Source: Desulfurellales bacterium
GTDB lineage: Bacteria; Campylobacterota_A; Desulfurellia; Desulfurellales; Hippeaceae
Direction of reading: 5' to 3'
DNA: 11,444 nt
Assembly: GCA_027074255.1 (NCBI GenBank)
Contig: JALTDI010000079.1
Span: 1 to 11,444 of the forward strand
Shown: piece by piece, positions 1-7,684 of the stretch
Position numbering within the stretch: position 1 is the stretch's first letter
Layout: the number at the start of each line of letters is the position of its first letter
Made by a program: the position numbers and the translations under genes
The notes under the pieces: model-generated
What the model was told of the DNA's origin: nothing
The model's input: the letters and a program-made list of their open reading frames with translations, nothing else
The model's database searches: none

Positions 1-199
1 AGTCTATTGTTTCTTTGTGCTGCATGACAAATTCAAAGGCATAATTTATATCATCTGCAAAAACAAGCATATCACCGAATATCTTTTTGTCTGCTGTTTT
101 GTTGATTTTGACAGCATCTCCTGATAGGGTAATATGAAAATATGAAGGCACTGGGAATTGTTTTAATGTCTCTAAAGAATTCTCATCCAAAAAATGCAT
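1..199 (-). CDS. Hypothetical protein, C-terminus beyond left edge
   Basis: A minus-strand reading frame opens with an ATG that shares one base with the purF stop (TAATG arrangement) and stays open for 66 codons to the edge of the window. The visible protein starts MHFLDENSLETLKQFPVPSY and continues as a mixed, soluble-looking sequence. No signal peptide, membrane segment, cysteine cluster or motif was recognised. There is no strong ribosome binding site before the ATG, so translation probably depends on ribosomes finishing purF. The tight junction makes it the next member of the lysine/purF operon. I do not recognise the family and assign no function. Confidence is in the reading frame being a real gene. 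Confidence 0.6.
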   Translation of the reverse strand, partial: MHFLDENSLETLKQFPVPSYFHITLSGDAVKINKTADKKIFGDMLVFADDINYAFEFVMQHKETID

Positions 200-1554
200 T
201 ATTTATCAAATTCTACGGGGTAGTTTCCGTTAAAGCAGGCAAAACAATAGTGAGAATTACCCACCACTTTCTGCAGTCCCTTTAACGATAGATATTCCAA
301 GGAGTCAGCCGTTGTATATTTTTTTATTTCTTCTTTGGCATGTGAAGATGCTATAAGTTCCCTTTTTGTAGGTGTGTCTATTCCGTAAAAACACGGAGAA
401 ATCACGGGTGGTGAGGAAATTCTCAGATGCACCTCTTTTGCTCCCGAACTTTTCAGCATTTTTACTATTCTTTTGCTTGTTGTGCCCCTTACTATCGAAT
501 CGTCGACAACTATGACTCTTTTACCTTTTAAAACGTCTCTTGCAGGGTTTAATTTTAAGCGAACACCAAAATGTCTTATGGATTGTGCCGGTTCGATAAA
601 AGTTCTTCCGACATAGTGGTTTCTTATCAGTCCGAAGTCAAACGGAATACCCGATTTTTGGGAATACCCCAACGCCGCAGGGACGCCGGAGTCAGGCGTC
701 GGTATAACAATGTCAGCATCGACCGGTGATTCTTCCGCCAGAGTTTCTCCGAGTTTTTTCCTTAATGAGTATATGCTTTTCCCCCAAAGATATGAGTCTG
801 GCCTGGCGAAGTATATATACTCAAATACACATTTTTTTTCGTCTATCTTGTCAAAAATATCGTTGAAGTGTTTAACGCCGTCGTTTCCGGCAACGACTAC
901 TTCACCAGGGGCTATGTCTTTCATAAATTCGGCTCCTATCAAGTCAAACGCACATGTTTCACTTGCAAAAACCGTCGCATCGTCAAGTTTGCCCATAGAA
1001 AGCGGTCTGAATCCCCATGGATCCCTGATGGCGTATATCTCGTTTTCTCTCATAATAATTAATGAAAAAGCTCCTTTTAATACATTAAGTGCATCCTTCA
1101 ATCTTTCGAAGAATGTTTCTTTTTGGCTTTTTGCTATGAGATGTATGATAACTTCAGTATCGGAATTGGAATTGAATATTGCTCCCTCATCAACCAGCTT
1201 CTTTTTGATACTTTGAGCATTAATGATGTTTCCGTTGTGTGCTATTGCTATCTGACCCATATCGAAGTGAGCAAAAAGCGGCTGTATGTTTGCTATGGAA
1301 TCATCCCCGAAAGTAGAATAGCGGTTGTGGCCTATGGCTATTTTGCCTCTCAGGGATGATATGGAATTTTCAGTGAATACATCATTAACCAATCCGTATC
1401 CTTTATGCTCAAAAAACTGGTTATTTTCGGTTGATACTATGCCGGCTGCCTCCTGACCTCTATGCTGAAGGGCGTGGAGACCGAGATAAGCATAGTTTGC
1501 AGCCTCTTGCTTGTTGTAGATTCCTACTATGCCGCAGTGTTCTTTGAGTTTCAT
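199..1554 (-). CDS. purF: Amidophosphoribosyltransferase (glutamine PRPP amidotransferase)
   Basis: Catalyses the first committed step of de novo purine synthesis in the cytoplasm: PRPP plus glutamine gives phosphoribosylamine, glutamate and pyrophosphate. The 451-residue length is normal. The N-terminal Ntn glutaminase begins after a short propeptide, with Cys7 (EHCGIVGIY) as the expected nucleophile after cleavage, and contains HRGQEAAG (31-38) and HNRYSTFGD (76-84). The C-terminal phosphoribosyltransferase half carries the PRPP loop VIVVDDSIVRGTT (347-359). Cys242, Cys388, Cys437 and Cys440 (CFAC) match the four 4Fe-4S ligands of the Bacillus subtilis type, so this is the oxygen-sensitive iron-sulfur class and not the E. 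coli class. Its ATG overlaps the dapB stop by four bases (ATGA) and it lacks a strong ribosome binding site, indicating coupling to dapB. Its place in a lysine operon is unusual; function is well supported by motifs. Confidence 0.97.
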   Translation of the reverse strand: MKLKEHCGIVGIYNKQEAANYAYLGLHALQHRGQEAAGIVSTENNQFFEHKGYGLVNDVFTENSISSLRGKIAIGHNRYSTFGDDSIANIQPLFAHFDMGQIAIAHNGNIINAQSIKKKLVDEGAIFNSNSDTEVIIHLIAKSQKETFFERLKDALNVLKGAFSLIIMRENEIYAIRDPWGFRPLSMGKLDDATVFASETCAFDLIGAEFMKDIAPGEVVVAGNDGVKHFNDIFDKIDEKKCVFEYIYFARPDSYLWGKSIYSLRKKLGETLAEESPVDADIVIPTPDSGVPAALGYSQKSGIPFDFGLIRNHYVGRTFIEPAQSIRHFGVRLKLNPARDVLKGKRVIVVDDSIVRGTTSKRIVKMLKSSGAKEVHLRISSPPVISPCFYGIDTPTKRELIASSHAKEEIKKYTTADSLEYLSLKGLQKVVGNSHYCFACFNGNYPVEFDK

Positions 1555-2354
1555 TTTATATTCAAAACATTCTGCATACTATAAAATCCTGGTACCTTAT
1601 CAATAACCCATTTTGCCGCTTTCAATGCGCCGAGGGCAAATGTGTCCCGTGAGGCTGCTTTGTGTGTTAATTCAAGCCTTTCTCCGAGCCCTGCAAAAAC
1701 AACCGTATGGTCACCGACTACATCTCCGCCGCGGAGGCTCATAATTCCTATTTCTTTCTTTTTTCTTTCCCCTACCAAGCCGTGCCTGCCGTAAACAGCG
1801 ATATTCTCTAAATTCTCATCAAGTCCTTCCGCTGCATACTCCGCAAGTTTCAGAGCAGTTCCGCTCGGTGCGTCTTTTTTGAATCTATGATGCATTTCAA
1901 CTATCTCTATATCGTAATCGTCGCCGAGAATTTTTGTCACGTCTTTTACGAGTTTAAAGAGAATATTTACACCGAGGCTCATATTGGGTGCAAGCATAAT
2001 GGGTATTCTTACAGATAACTTTTTAATCTCTTCGAGCTCAGTATCTGAAAATCCGGTCGTCCCTATGACCGCAGCTTTTTTATTTTCTGCTACAATTCTT
2101 ACGTTATACAGCGTGGATTTTGGCGTGGAAAAATCTATTAAAACTTCACCTTCTTCTATGACATCCTTTAAATCAGGTTTTACGGCTATATTTTTTTCTC
2201 CTATTCCACAGACGATTCCTATATCATTGCCAATATTTTCGGAGTCTTTGGCTTCTATTGCTCCAACCAATTCCAATTCATTGTCATTTTCCATCAATGT
2301 ACATATTCTTCTGCCCATCTTACCGCAGGCACCGCTAACTATTGTTCTTATCAT
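1551..2354 (-). CDS. dapB: 4-hydroxy-tetrahydrodipicolinate reductase
   Basis: Second enzyme of the diaminopimelate/lysine branch: NAD(P)H-dependent reduction of the dihydrodipicolinate-level intermediate made by DapA to tetrahydrodipicolinate. At 267 residues it has the family's usual length. The N-terminal Rossmann fold shows GACGKMGRRI (8-17). The substrate-domain signature EMHHRFKKDAPSGTA (153-167) contains His155 and Lys159, which correspond to the catalytic His159 and Lys163 of the E. coli enzyme. A ribosome binding site GGGAG (2361-2365) lies six bases before the ATG. It follows dapA after a 24-base gap and overlaps purF by four bases. All key residues are present and the identification is firm. 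Confidence 0.97.
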   Translation of the reverse strand: MIRTIVSGACGKMGRRICTLMENDNELELVGAIEAKDSENIGNDIGIVCGIGEKNIAVKPDLKDVIEEGEVLIDFSTPKSTLYNVRIVAENKKAAVIGTTGFSDTELEEIKKLSVRIPIMLAPNMSLGVNILFKLVKDVTKILGDDYDIEIVEMHHRFKKDAPSGTALKLAEYAAEGLDENLENIAVYGRHGLVGERKKKEIGIMSLRGGDVVGDHTVVFAGLGERLELTHKAASRDTFALGALKAAKWVIDKVPGFYSMQNVLNIK

Positions 2355-2378
2355 ACATATCTCCCAGTCATAAAAATT

Positions 2379-3257
2379 TTATAAAATGTTCATTTCTTTT
2401 AAGGATTTTTTCAATTTATCTTTGTTATTGTCGCTCATTTTACAAAGAGGCAGTCTAAATTCTTCCTTTATCAGCCCCATAAGGTATAAAGAGGTCTTAA
2501 CAGGAATCGGATTCGTCTCATAAAACATAGCTTCGTGCAGTTTAAACAGCTTATGATGCAGCTCCATAGCTTTTGCAAAGTTTTTCTCAACGATAGCATC
2601 GTACTGCTCTGCAACCAAATCAGGCGTTACGTTGGCAGTCACGGATATTATGCCGGATGCTCCTATTGACATCATGGGAAGGGTAAGAAAATCATCACCA
2701 GAAATAACATTAAAGTTATCCGCTTTGCCTTCTATTATGGTTGATACCTGATTAAGAGAGCCGCTGGCTTCCTTTATGCCCACTATGTTATCTATTTCAG
2801 AAAGCCTTATAGCTGTCTGCGGAAGTATATTTACGCTTGTTCTTCCGGGCACATTGTATAAAACCAAGCCTATCTCAATATTGTCCGCTATGGCTTTGTA
2901 ATGCTGATACAAACCCTCCTGTGTAGGTTTGTTGTAATAAGGTGCAACAGACAGTATTGCATCAGCACCGAGGTTCTGAGCTTTCTTTGCCAGTTCTATA
3001 ACTTTTTTTGTGTTGTTTGTGCCGGCTCCCGCCAAGACAGGAACCTTTCCTTTGCATTCTTCAACAGTTATTCCCACGACCTTTTCGTATTCGTTTGAAT
3101 CCATAGTTGCAGCTTCTCCGGTTGTGCCGCACGGGACTATACCGTCTATACCGTTTTCTATCTGCCTTCTTATGAGTTTTCTAAACGTTTCCTCGTCTAT
3201 TTTGCCATCTGTAAAAGGTGTAACAATGGCTACCATTGCTCCTTTTAATTCGAACAT
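2379..3257 (-). CDS. dapA: 4-hydroxy-tetrahydrodipicolinate synthase
   Basis: Condenses pyruvate with aspartate semialdehyde, the entry step to DAP and lysine. The protein is a 292-residue TIM barrel. Catalytic residues fall one position after the E. coli numbering: Thr45/Thr46 (GTTGE), Tyr108, Tyr134, Arg139 (NVPGRT) and the Schiff-base Lys162 (GIKEASG). In the lysine allosteric pocket, E. coli His56 and Glu84 align with Tyr57 and Lys85, while Asn81 and Tyr107 are kept; feedback inhibition by lysine may therefore be weak or absent (inference from the alignment by eye). A purine-rich GGGGGAG sequence (3262-3268) stands four bases before the ATG. The gap after dapF is 15 bases. Many DapA homologues are aldolases of other pathways, but the dapF and dapB neighbours settle the assignment. 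Confidence 0.96.
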   Translation of the reverse strand: MFELKGAMVAIVTPFTDGKIDEETFRKLIRRQIENGIDGIVPCGTTGEAATMDSNEYEKVVGITVEECKGKVPVLAGAGTNNTKKVIELAKKAQNLGADAILSVAPYYNKPTQEGLYQHYKAIADNIEIGLVLYNVPGRTSVNILPQTAIRLSEIDNIVGIKEASGSLNQVSTIIEGKADNFNVISGDDFLTLPMMSIGASGIISVTANVTPDLVAEQYDAIVEKNFAKAMELHHKLFKLHEAMFYETNPIPVKTSLYLMGLIKEEFRLPLCKMSDNNKDKLKKSLKEMNIL

Positions 3258-3272
3258 ATCACTCCCCCTAAA

Positions 3273-4106
3273 TTAATAATTCCAAGCTTCTTCGGTCATT
3301 GTTCCAATATATGTTAGCGTAGCGTCCCCTTCCAAGAAAACATTTTCTATATTGCCCAGATTTGCTTCAACGTATATTTTTAGTATGTTTCCGCTTTGTG
3401 TGTGTACATTTACAGGAGAATCAACAAAACCCTTCATCATGGCTATCAGCGCCGATGCCGTAGCTCCCGTGCCGCAGGCCAATGTTTCGCCCTCCACGCC
3501 TCTTTCATAAGTTCTGATTCTGATATTGTTTCTGTTCATTATTTTACAGAAGTTTGCATTCGTACCATCGGGTGCAAAGTAGCTATGATATCTTGTTTTT
3601 GAACCTATTTCCTTTATGTTTATGTTATCAAGGTTGTCAACAATATATACAACATGCGGAACACCGGTATTGATAAATGAAGCTTCCATATCTATGCCGT
3701 CGAGTTCTATTTTTTCTCTGAAATCCTTGGGCGGTGTAAGCTGAACCTTAACTGTTTTAATTCCGGTGATTTTTGCTTCGATGATACCCGCTATCGTTCT
3801 GAATTTCATATTAATGGGAGCCAGATTGTTTAGGTAGGCGAATCTTGCAGCACATCGAGAGCCGTTTCCGCACATCTCGACCTCAGTTCCGTCATTATTG
3901 AAAAATCTCCATCTAAAGTTGCATTCGTCATCCTTTTCTATCAATATCAAACCGTCAGCTCCGATAGACAGCGCCCTTTTACAAACCCTGACAACAAAAT
4001 CGGTAACGGATAAATCTATGTTTTCCTCAACAACTCCATCTCTGTTGTTAATAATGATAAAATCGTTCCCGCTGCCGTTCATTTTGAAAAACGGTATCTT
4101 CTTCAT
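3273..4106 (-). CDS. dapF: Diaminopimelate epimerase
   Basis: Cofactor-independent epimerase converting LL-DAP to meso-DAP, used both for peptidoglycan and as the LysA substrate. It is 277 residues long, normal for the family. The two catalytic cysteines are Cys79, in EMCGNGSRCAARF (77-89), and Cys211, in ETLACGTGATASA (207-219). The N-terminal KMNGSGNDFI (8-17) and the ERGVEGET stretch (201-208) are also typical. The ATG overlaps the lysA stop by four bases (ATGA), with an AGGG-type ribosome binding site inside the end of lysA. The presence of this enzyme means DAP is made through LL-DAP, by the DapL or the acylated route and not by meso-DAP dehydrogenase alone; those intermediate genes lie outside the window. 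Confidence 0.97.
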   Translation of the reverse strand: MKKIPFFKMNGSGNDFIIINNRDGVVEENIDLSVTDFVVRVCKRALSIGADGLILIEKDDECNFRWRFFNNDGTEVEMCGNGSRCAARFAYLNNLAPINMKFRTIAGIIEAKITGIKTVKVQLTPPKDFREKIELDGIDMEASFINTGVPHVVYIVDNLDNINIKEIGSKTRYHSYFAPDGTNANFCKIMNRNNIRIRTYERGVEGETLACGTGATASALIAMMKGFVDSPVNVHTQSGNILKIYVEANLGNIENVFLEGDATLTYIGTMTEEAWNY

Positions 4107-5347
4107 AATATTTCACCCTTTATCAAATCCTCAAGGTTTTCTCTTTGCCTTATTATTTTATATCTGTCTTTTTCGACCATAACCTCGGCGGGTCTTGTTT
4201 TTGAGTTGTAGTTGCTTGACATTGTAAACCCATATGCACCGCTGCTGAATACCGCCAGATATTCCCCGTTTTTTGGATTTTCTATTTCATAATCCCTTGC
4301 AAAAGAATCACTTGTTTCGCATATTGGCCCTACAATGTCGCATACTATTTTATTGCCTTTCTTGTATTTTATGGGTTGTATTTCCTGATATGCACCGTAG
4401 AGGGAGGGTCTTATCAAATCATTCATTCCTGCATCGACAATAATAAAGTTTTTGTTTATATTTGTCTTATGATAGACAACCTGAGTGACCAATATTCCTC
4501 CGTTACCCACAAGGAATCTTCCCGGTTCACACACAAGCAGCGCGTCAGGAAACTCCTTAAACGCTTTTTCTATTTGATTTGCGTATATTTCAACCGAAGG
4601 CGGAGCGTCTGTTTCTTTATTATACACTACACCCAATCCGCCTCCGACATCAATGGCTTTTATCTCAATGTTTTCTTTTTTTAACTCTCTGATTAATTGT
4701 GCTATTTTTACGGATGCATCATATATAGGTGTAGAATCGAGCAGCTGGCTGCCTATATGAAATTGAACACCGTAGATTTCTATGTTATCTAAATTCCGAG
4801 CTTTTATGTATGATTCAACTGCTTCGTCATACGGTATGCCGAATTTATTTTTTTTCAAACCGGTTGAAATATACGGATGGGTTTTGGGGTCAACGTCAGG
4901 GTTTATTCTGAATGCGATACGCGCTTTCTTGTTCATTTCTTTTGCGGTATCATTGACGGCATACAGCTCGTCGACGGATTCCAGATTGATCATCATAATA
5001 TCGTTTTCAAGTGCGTATTTAATTTCGTCCTTCGTCTTTGCAACGCCGCTGAAAACCATTTTTGACGGTTCTATACCGGCCTTTAATGCTCTAAAAAGTT
5101 CGCCTTTGGATACGATATCTGCTCCGCTTCCAAGTTCGGCAAATGTTTTTATAACATTAAGGTTGCTGTTTGCTTTGATTGCAAACGATATACAGTGTTT
5201 CCTGGAAAATGCTTTGTCGAATTTATTAAATTGTTCCATAAAATGTTTTTTAGAGTAGATATATACGGGTGTGCCGACACTTTCTGCAATATCATTAACT
5301 CTAACGTCCTCTACATATAATTCGTTGTTTTTATACTCGAATTCCAT
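4103..5347 (-). CDS. lysA: Diaminopimelate decarboxylase
   Basis: PLP-dependent decarboxylation of meso-DAP to L-lysine, the last step of the pathway. The 414-residue protein is a fold-III PLP enzyme. Lys58 in FAIKANSN (55-62) is the expected Schiff-base lysine. HIGSQ (197-201), GGGLG (235-239, phosphate binding), EPGR (274-277) and CETSD (343-347, the active-site Cys contributed across the dimer) are in the expected order, with AYGFTMSSNYN (371-381) near the end. The start is supported by a perfect AGGAGG six bases upstream, the best ribosome binding site in the operon. It follows the iron-sulfur gene after 16 bases and overlaps dapF by four. Related arginine, ornithine and carboxynorspermidine decarboxylases are unlikely given the surrounding dap genes. 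Confidence 0.97.
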   Translation of the reverse strand: MEFEYKNNELYVEDVRVNDIAESVGTPVYIYSKKHFMEQFNKFDKAFSRKHCISFAIKANSNLNVIKTFAELGSGADIVSKGELFRALKAGIEPSKMVFSGVAKTKDEIKYALENDIMMINLESVDELYAVNDTAKEMNKKARIAFRINPDVDPKTHPYISTGLKKNKFGIPYDEAVESYIKARNLDNIEIYGVQFHIGSQLLDSTPIYDASVKIAQLIRELKKENIEIKAIDVGGGLGVVYNKETDAPPSVEIYANQIEKAFKEFPDALLVCEPGRFLVGNGGILVTQVVYHKTNINKNFIIVDAGMNDLIRPSLYGAYQEIQPIKYKKGNKIVCDIVGPICETSDSFARDYEIENPKNGEYLAVFSSGAYGFTMSSNYNSKTRPAEVMVEKDRYKIIRQRENLEDLIKGEIL

Positions 5348-5353
5348 TAAAAA

Positions 5354-5359
5354 CCTCCT
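5354..5359 (-). promoter_or_regulatory. Consensus Shine-Dalgarno for lysA
   Basis: On the minus strand this reads AGGAGG, complementary to the 3' end of 16S rRNA, and sits six bases before the lysA ATG. It is the only full six-base consensus among the operon's junctions, so lysA probably initiates efficiently on its own and does not rely on coupling from the gene before it. Confidence 0.75.
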
Positions 5360-5363
5360 AAAT

Positions 5364-7397
5364 TTATAATATTCTATCCAAATAGCTTACAAAATGCAAT
5401 AATTCTATGTTCATACGGGCTATTTTTAATCCACCGCCAATCTGCATCATACAGCCCGGGCAGGCGGTTATGAGGGACTGTAAATTAGCTTTCTTTATCG
5501 AGTTAGTTTTTTCATCAAGCAATTTTTTTGATATGTGCGGGTGCATTATAGAATAACTCCCCGCGAATCCGCAGCATCTGTCCGCATCTTCTATCTCGAT
5601 AAAATTCGGCTCGTTGGTTTTTATAAAATCGTGAATTTCATCAGAATAGCCAAGCCCGCGTTTCAGGTGGCAGGGATGGTGATATCCTAATAATGAACCC
5701 AATCTTTTTGTTTGTGTGCCTTTATCTTTTATCATATCTATAAAAAATGCGCCTGCGCATACAACTTTTTGGGATAGTTCCTTTGATTTGTCGTCGTTTG
5801 TTATAAGAGTGTAGTCCCTTTTTACCATATGGGCGCAGTGGGGGTCTATAAACAGTATCTTTTCGCAATTGAGGCTTAAAAGATAATCTATGTTGATTTC
5901 AGCTGCCTTTATAGCCGATTTTCTTTCTCCGTTATACCATGCAGGTGCACCGCAGCAGGCTTTTTGTTTTATAACGTTGAGCGCTATTCCCAGTTTCTTT
6001 GCTACGGATATTGTATCATACCCCAAATCCGGATATATGAAATTTGTTGAGCATCCTGCAAACAGGCAGATTGCGGAGGGTTTTGTCTTAATTATGTCAA
6101 AGGAGCTTTTAATGCCGGGCAAAGGACGATAGTCAAGGCCGAGCGATTTGTCTATTTTTTCAATGCCTGTGTTTAGGCTTTTTGCAAATAGAAAATGGCT
6201 GAAATAGGCTCCTATTCTTAAAAGTTCATAATGATTTTCAAGGTGTTTGATTATAATGCCCTTAATTCCCGGTGTTGTCACCGTGTTATCCGCTTTAATG
6301 GAAAGAATTATTTCTTGAAGGTTGATTTTGGATGAGCATATCTCGTCGCATGCCATACACCCTATGCAGAGATTGGCGTATTCCCTTATATTTGGCGTAT
6401 CGTTTATCAGATGAGACAGCAGTATGCCGATAGGGCCTGCATATGTTTTGCCTCTGAAAAAACCGCCCCCAACGGTTGTATAAACAGGACAGGCATTCTG
6501 ACATGCCCCGCATCTAATACAATTTAGGATTTCCTTAAAAAGACCGTTGTTTTTAATAGTGCTTCTTCCGTTGTCAACAAAGACGACGTGAAAGTTGCCA
6601 AACGGCTTTTGAAGAATATCTATGTAGCTTGTTGTTATCTGTCCCGTTGAGGCTTTCGGCAAAAGTTCGAGAATTGTAAAGGCATCTTTATCCTTTTTGA
6701 CTATTTTATCTATACCAACGACGCATATAACGTTCTTTTGTCTTATGACATTCTGGACATTTCCTTCGTTGCTCACTATGAAAAATGAGCCGCTTTCCAA
6801 GGATATAACATTTGAACCTATTATACCGCAGTCAGCATCCCAAAAATGCTGCCTTATTTTATCTTTTGAAAAATCCACCATCTTTTTTACATCAAGCGGT
6901 ATGTCTTCGTTGAATGTCTTATTGAGCAATTCGCGTATTTTTTCTTTTGGCATATGTATTGCCGGAGCCGTCATATGCGTCGGCGGTTCGTGATTTATCT
7001 GTACGAGCCATTCGCCTAAATCTGTCTCGGTAACCTCATATTTATGGTTTTCCAAAAAAGAATTTAATTCTATCTCTTCCGTTGTTAGGGATTTGGATTT
7101 TACTATTTTTTTGGCTTTGATGTTTTTTAATATGCTCAATATCAAGTTTTGAGCCTCTGTTTTATCTTTTGATAAATAGACGTTTATATTCCTTTTGCCT
7201 AACAGTGCAATGAGGCTGTTTAAATTTGTTTCCATATTTTCTACGGATTCTTCTTTTATAGCTTTGGTTTTTTTCTTTAATTCCTCTAAATCAAATAGCT
7301 CTTCGACCTTTTTCCTTTTTTTGAAATAATTTTCTCTAAGCCTCGCCAGTGCATTGTTTAAAAATATATCGCTCGTATAATCTTGCTCTTTTTTCAT
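5364..7397 (-). CDS. LUD-domain / ferredoxin / twin-CCG iron-sulfur protein (LutB-LutA-like fusion)
   Basis: A 677-residue iron-sulfur protein combining modules that are usually split between LutB (LldF) and LutA (LldE) of the lactate oxidation complex. Residues 1-60 are a charged, helical N-terminus. About 60-285 resemble the LUD (DUF162) domain, including SLESGSFFIVSNEGN (199-213). Two 4Fe-4S motifs follow: Cys293/296/299/303 (CIRCGACQNACP) and Cys344/347/350/354. The C-terminal half has two CCG (HdrB/GlpC-type) repeats: Cys449, CCG at 481-483, Cys521; then Cys576, CCG at 608-610 and CPGC at 646-649. It is probably cytoplasmic or membrane-associated, passing electrons from a 2-hydroxyacid such as lactate; that substrate is inferred from family only. 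The ATG has AAGGAT upstream overlapping the preceding gene's stop. No LutC or FAD-type dehydrogenase is adjacent, and its place just ahead of lysA is unexplained. Confidence 0.88.
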   Translation of the reverse strand: MKKEQDYTSDIFLNNALARLRENYFKKRKKVEELFDLEELKKKTKAIKEESVENMETNLNSLIALLGKRNINVYLSKDKTEAQNLILSILKNIKAKKIVKSKSLTTEEIELNSFLENHKYEVTETDLGEWLVQINHEPPTHMTAPAIHMPKEKIRELLNKTFNEDIPLDVKKMVDFSKDKIRQHFWDADCGIIGSNVISLESGSFFIVSNEGNVQNVIRQKNVICVVGIDKIVKKDKDAFTILELLPKASTGQITTSYIDILQKPFGNFHVVFVDNGRSTIKNNGLFKEILNCIRCGACQNACPVYTTVGGGFFRGKTYAGPIGILLSHLINDTPNIREYANLCIGCMACDEICSSKINLQEIILSIKADNTVTTPGIKGIIIKHLENHYELLRIGAYFSHFLFAKSLNTGIEKIDKSLGLDYRPLPGIKSSFDIIKTKPSAICLFAGCSTNFIYPDLGYDTISVAKKLGIALNVIKQKACCGAPAWYNGERKSAIKAAEINIDYLLSLNCEKILFIDPHCAHMVKRDYTLITNDDKSKELSQKVVCAGAFFIDMIKDKGTQTKRLGSLLGYHHPCHLKRGLGYSDEIHDFIKTNEPNFIEIEDADRCCGFAGSYSIMHPHISKKLLDEKTNSIKKANLQSLITACPGCMMQIGGGLKIARMNIELLHFVSYLDRIL

Positions 7398-7402
7398 GGA
7401 AG

Positions 7403-7684
7403 TTATCCTTTCAGTTTAAAATTATCGTGTTTTTGACGCCTTTTTTTCATTTCTTTTGTCACTTTTATGCGGACGTACAAGACTGAAATTGTCAAAATCA
7501 GCGTAAGTATTCCGAGGATTATTGTGGGTATCACGGCTTTTTTATGACGTCTAATGGGAGCATTTTTGCTTACGATGGTGAAAGTGTTTCTTTGAAAACT
7601 TGCCTCTGAATTTGTGACAAACGAACATGATACCGCTATAAACGAAAACGTAATAAACAGGACTCTTATTATATTTTTTACCAT
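7403..7684 (-). CDS. Small membrane protein, possible lipoprotein
   Basis: A 93-residue protein of unknown function. The N-terminus is hydrophobic (about 5-20) and ends in IAVSCS, which resembles a weak lipobox with Cys20. Residues about 48-70 form a clear membrane helix (IPTIILGILTLILTISVLYV), followed by a strongly basic tail with KKRRQK that should stay in the cytoplasm. The start overlaps the upstream lipoprotein gene by seven bases (ATGGTAA) with no convincing ribosome binding site, so it is probably translated only after that gene. It ends five bases before the large iron-sulfur gene. No family was recognised. An alternative reading is that the first hydrophobic stretch is an ordinary signal peptide or a second membrane helix. 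Confidence 0.7.
   Translation of the reverse strand: MVKNIIRVLFITFSFIAVSCSFVTNSEASFQRNTFTIVSKNAPIRRHKKAVIPTIILGILTLILTISVLYVRIKVTKEMKKRRQKHDNFKLKG

Noticed and set aside
710..1216. 168-codon plus-strand open frame inside purF
   Set aside because: It is antisense to a full-length PurF with all catalytic residues and shows no recognisable protein pattern; such shadows are expected opposite long genes.
3255..3275. The dapF-dapA gap considered as an attenuator site
   Set aside because: Only 15 bases lie between the genes, filled by the dapA ribosome binding site; there is no room for a leader or terminator.
4782..5258. 158-codon plus-strand open frame inside lysA
   Set aside because: Antisense to an intact, motif-complete LysA; the Ser/Phe/Ile-rich translation is typical of a reverse-complement artefact.
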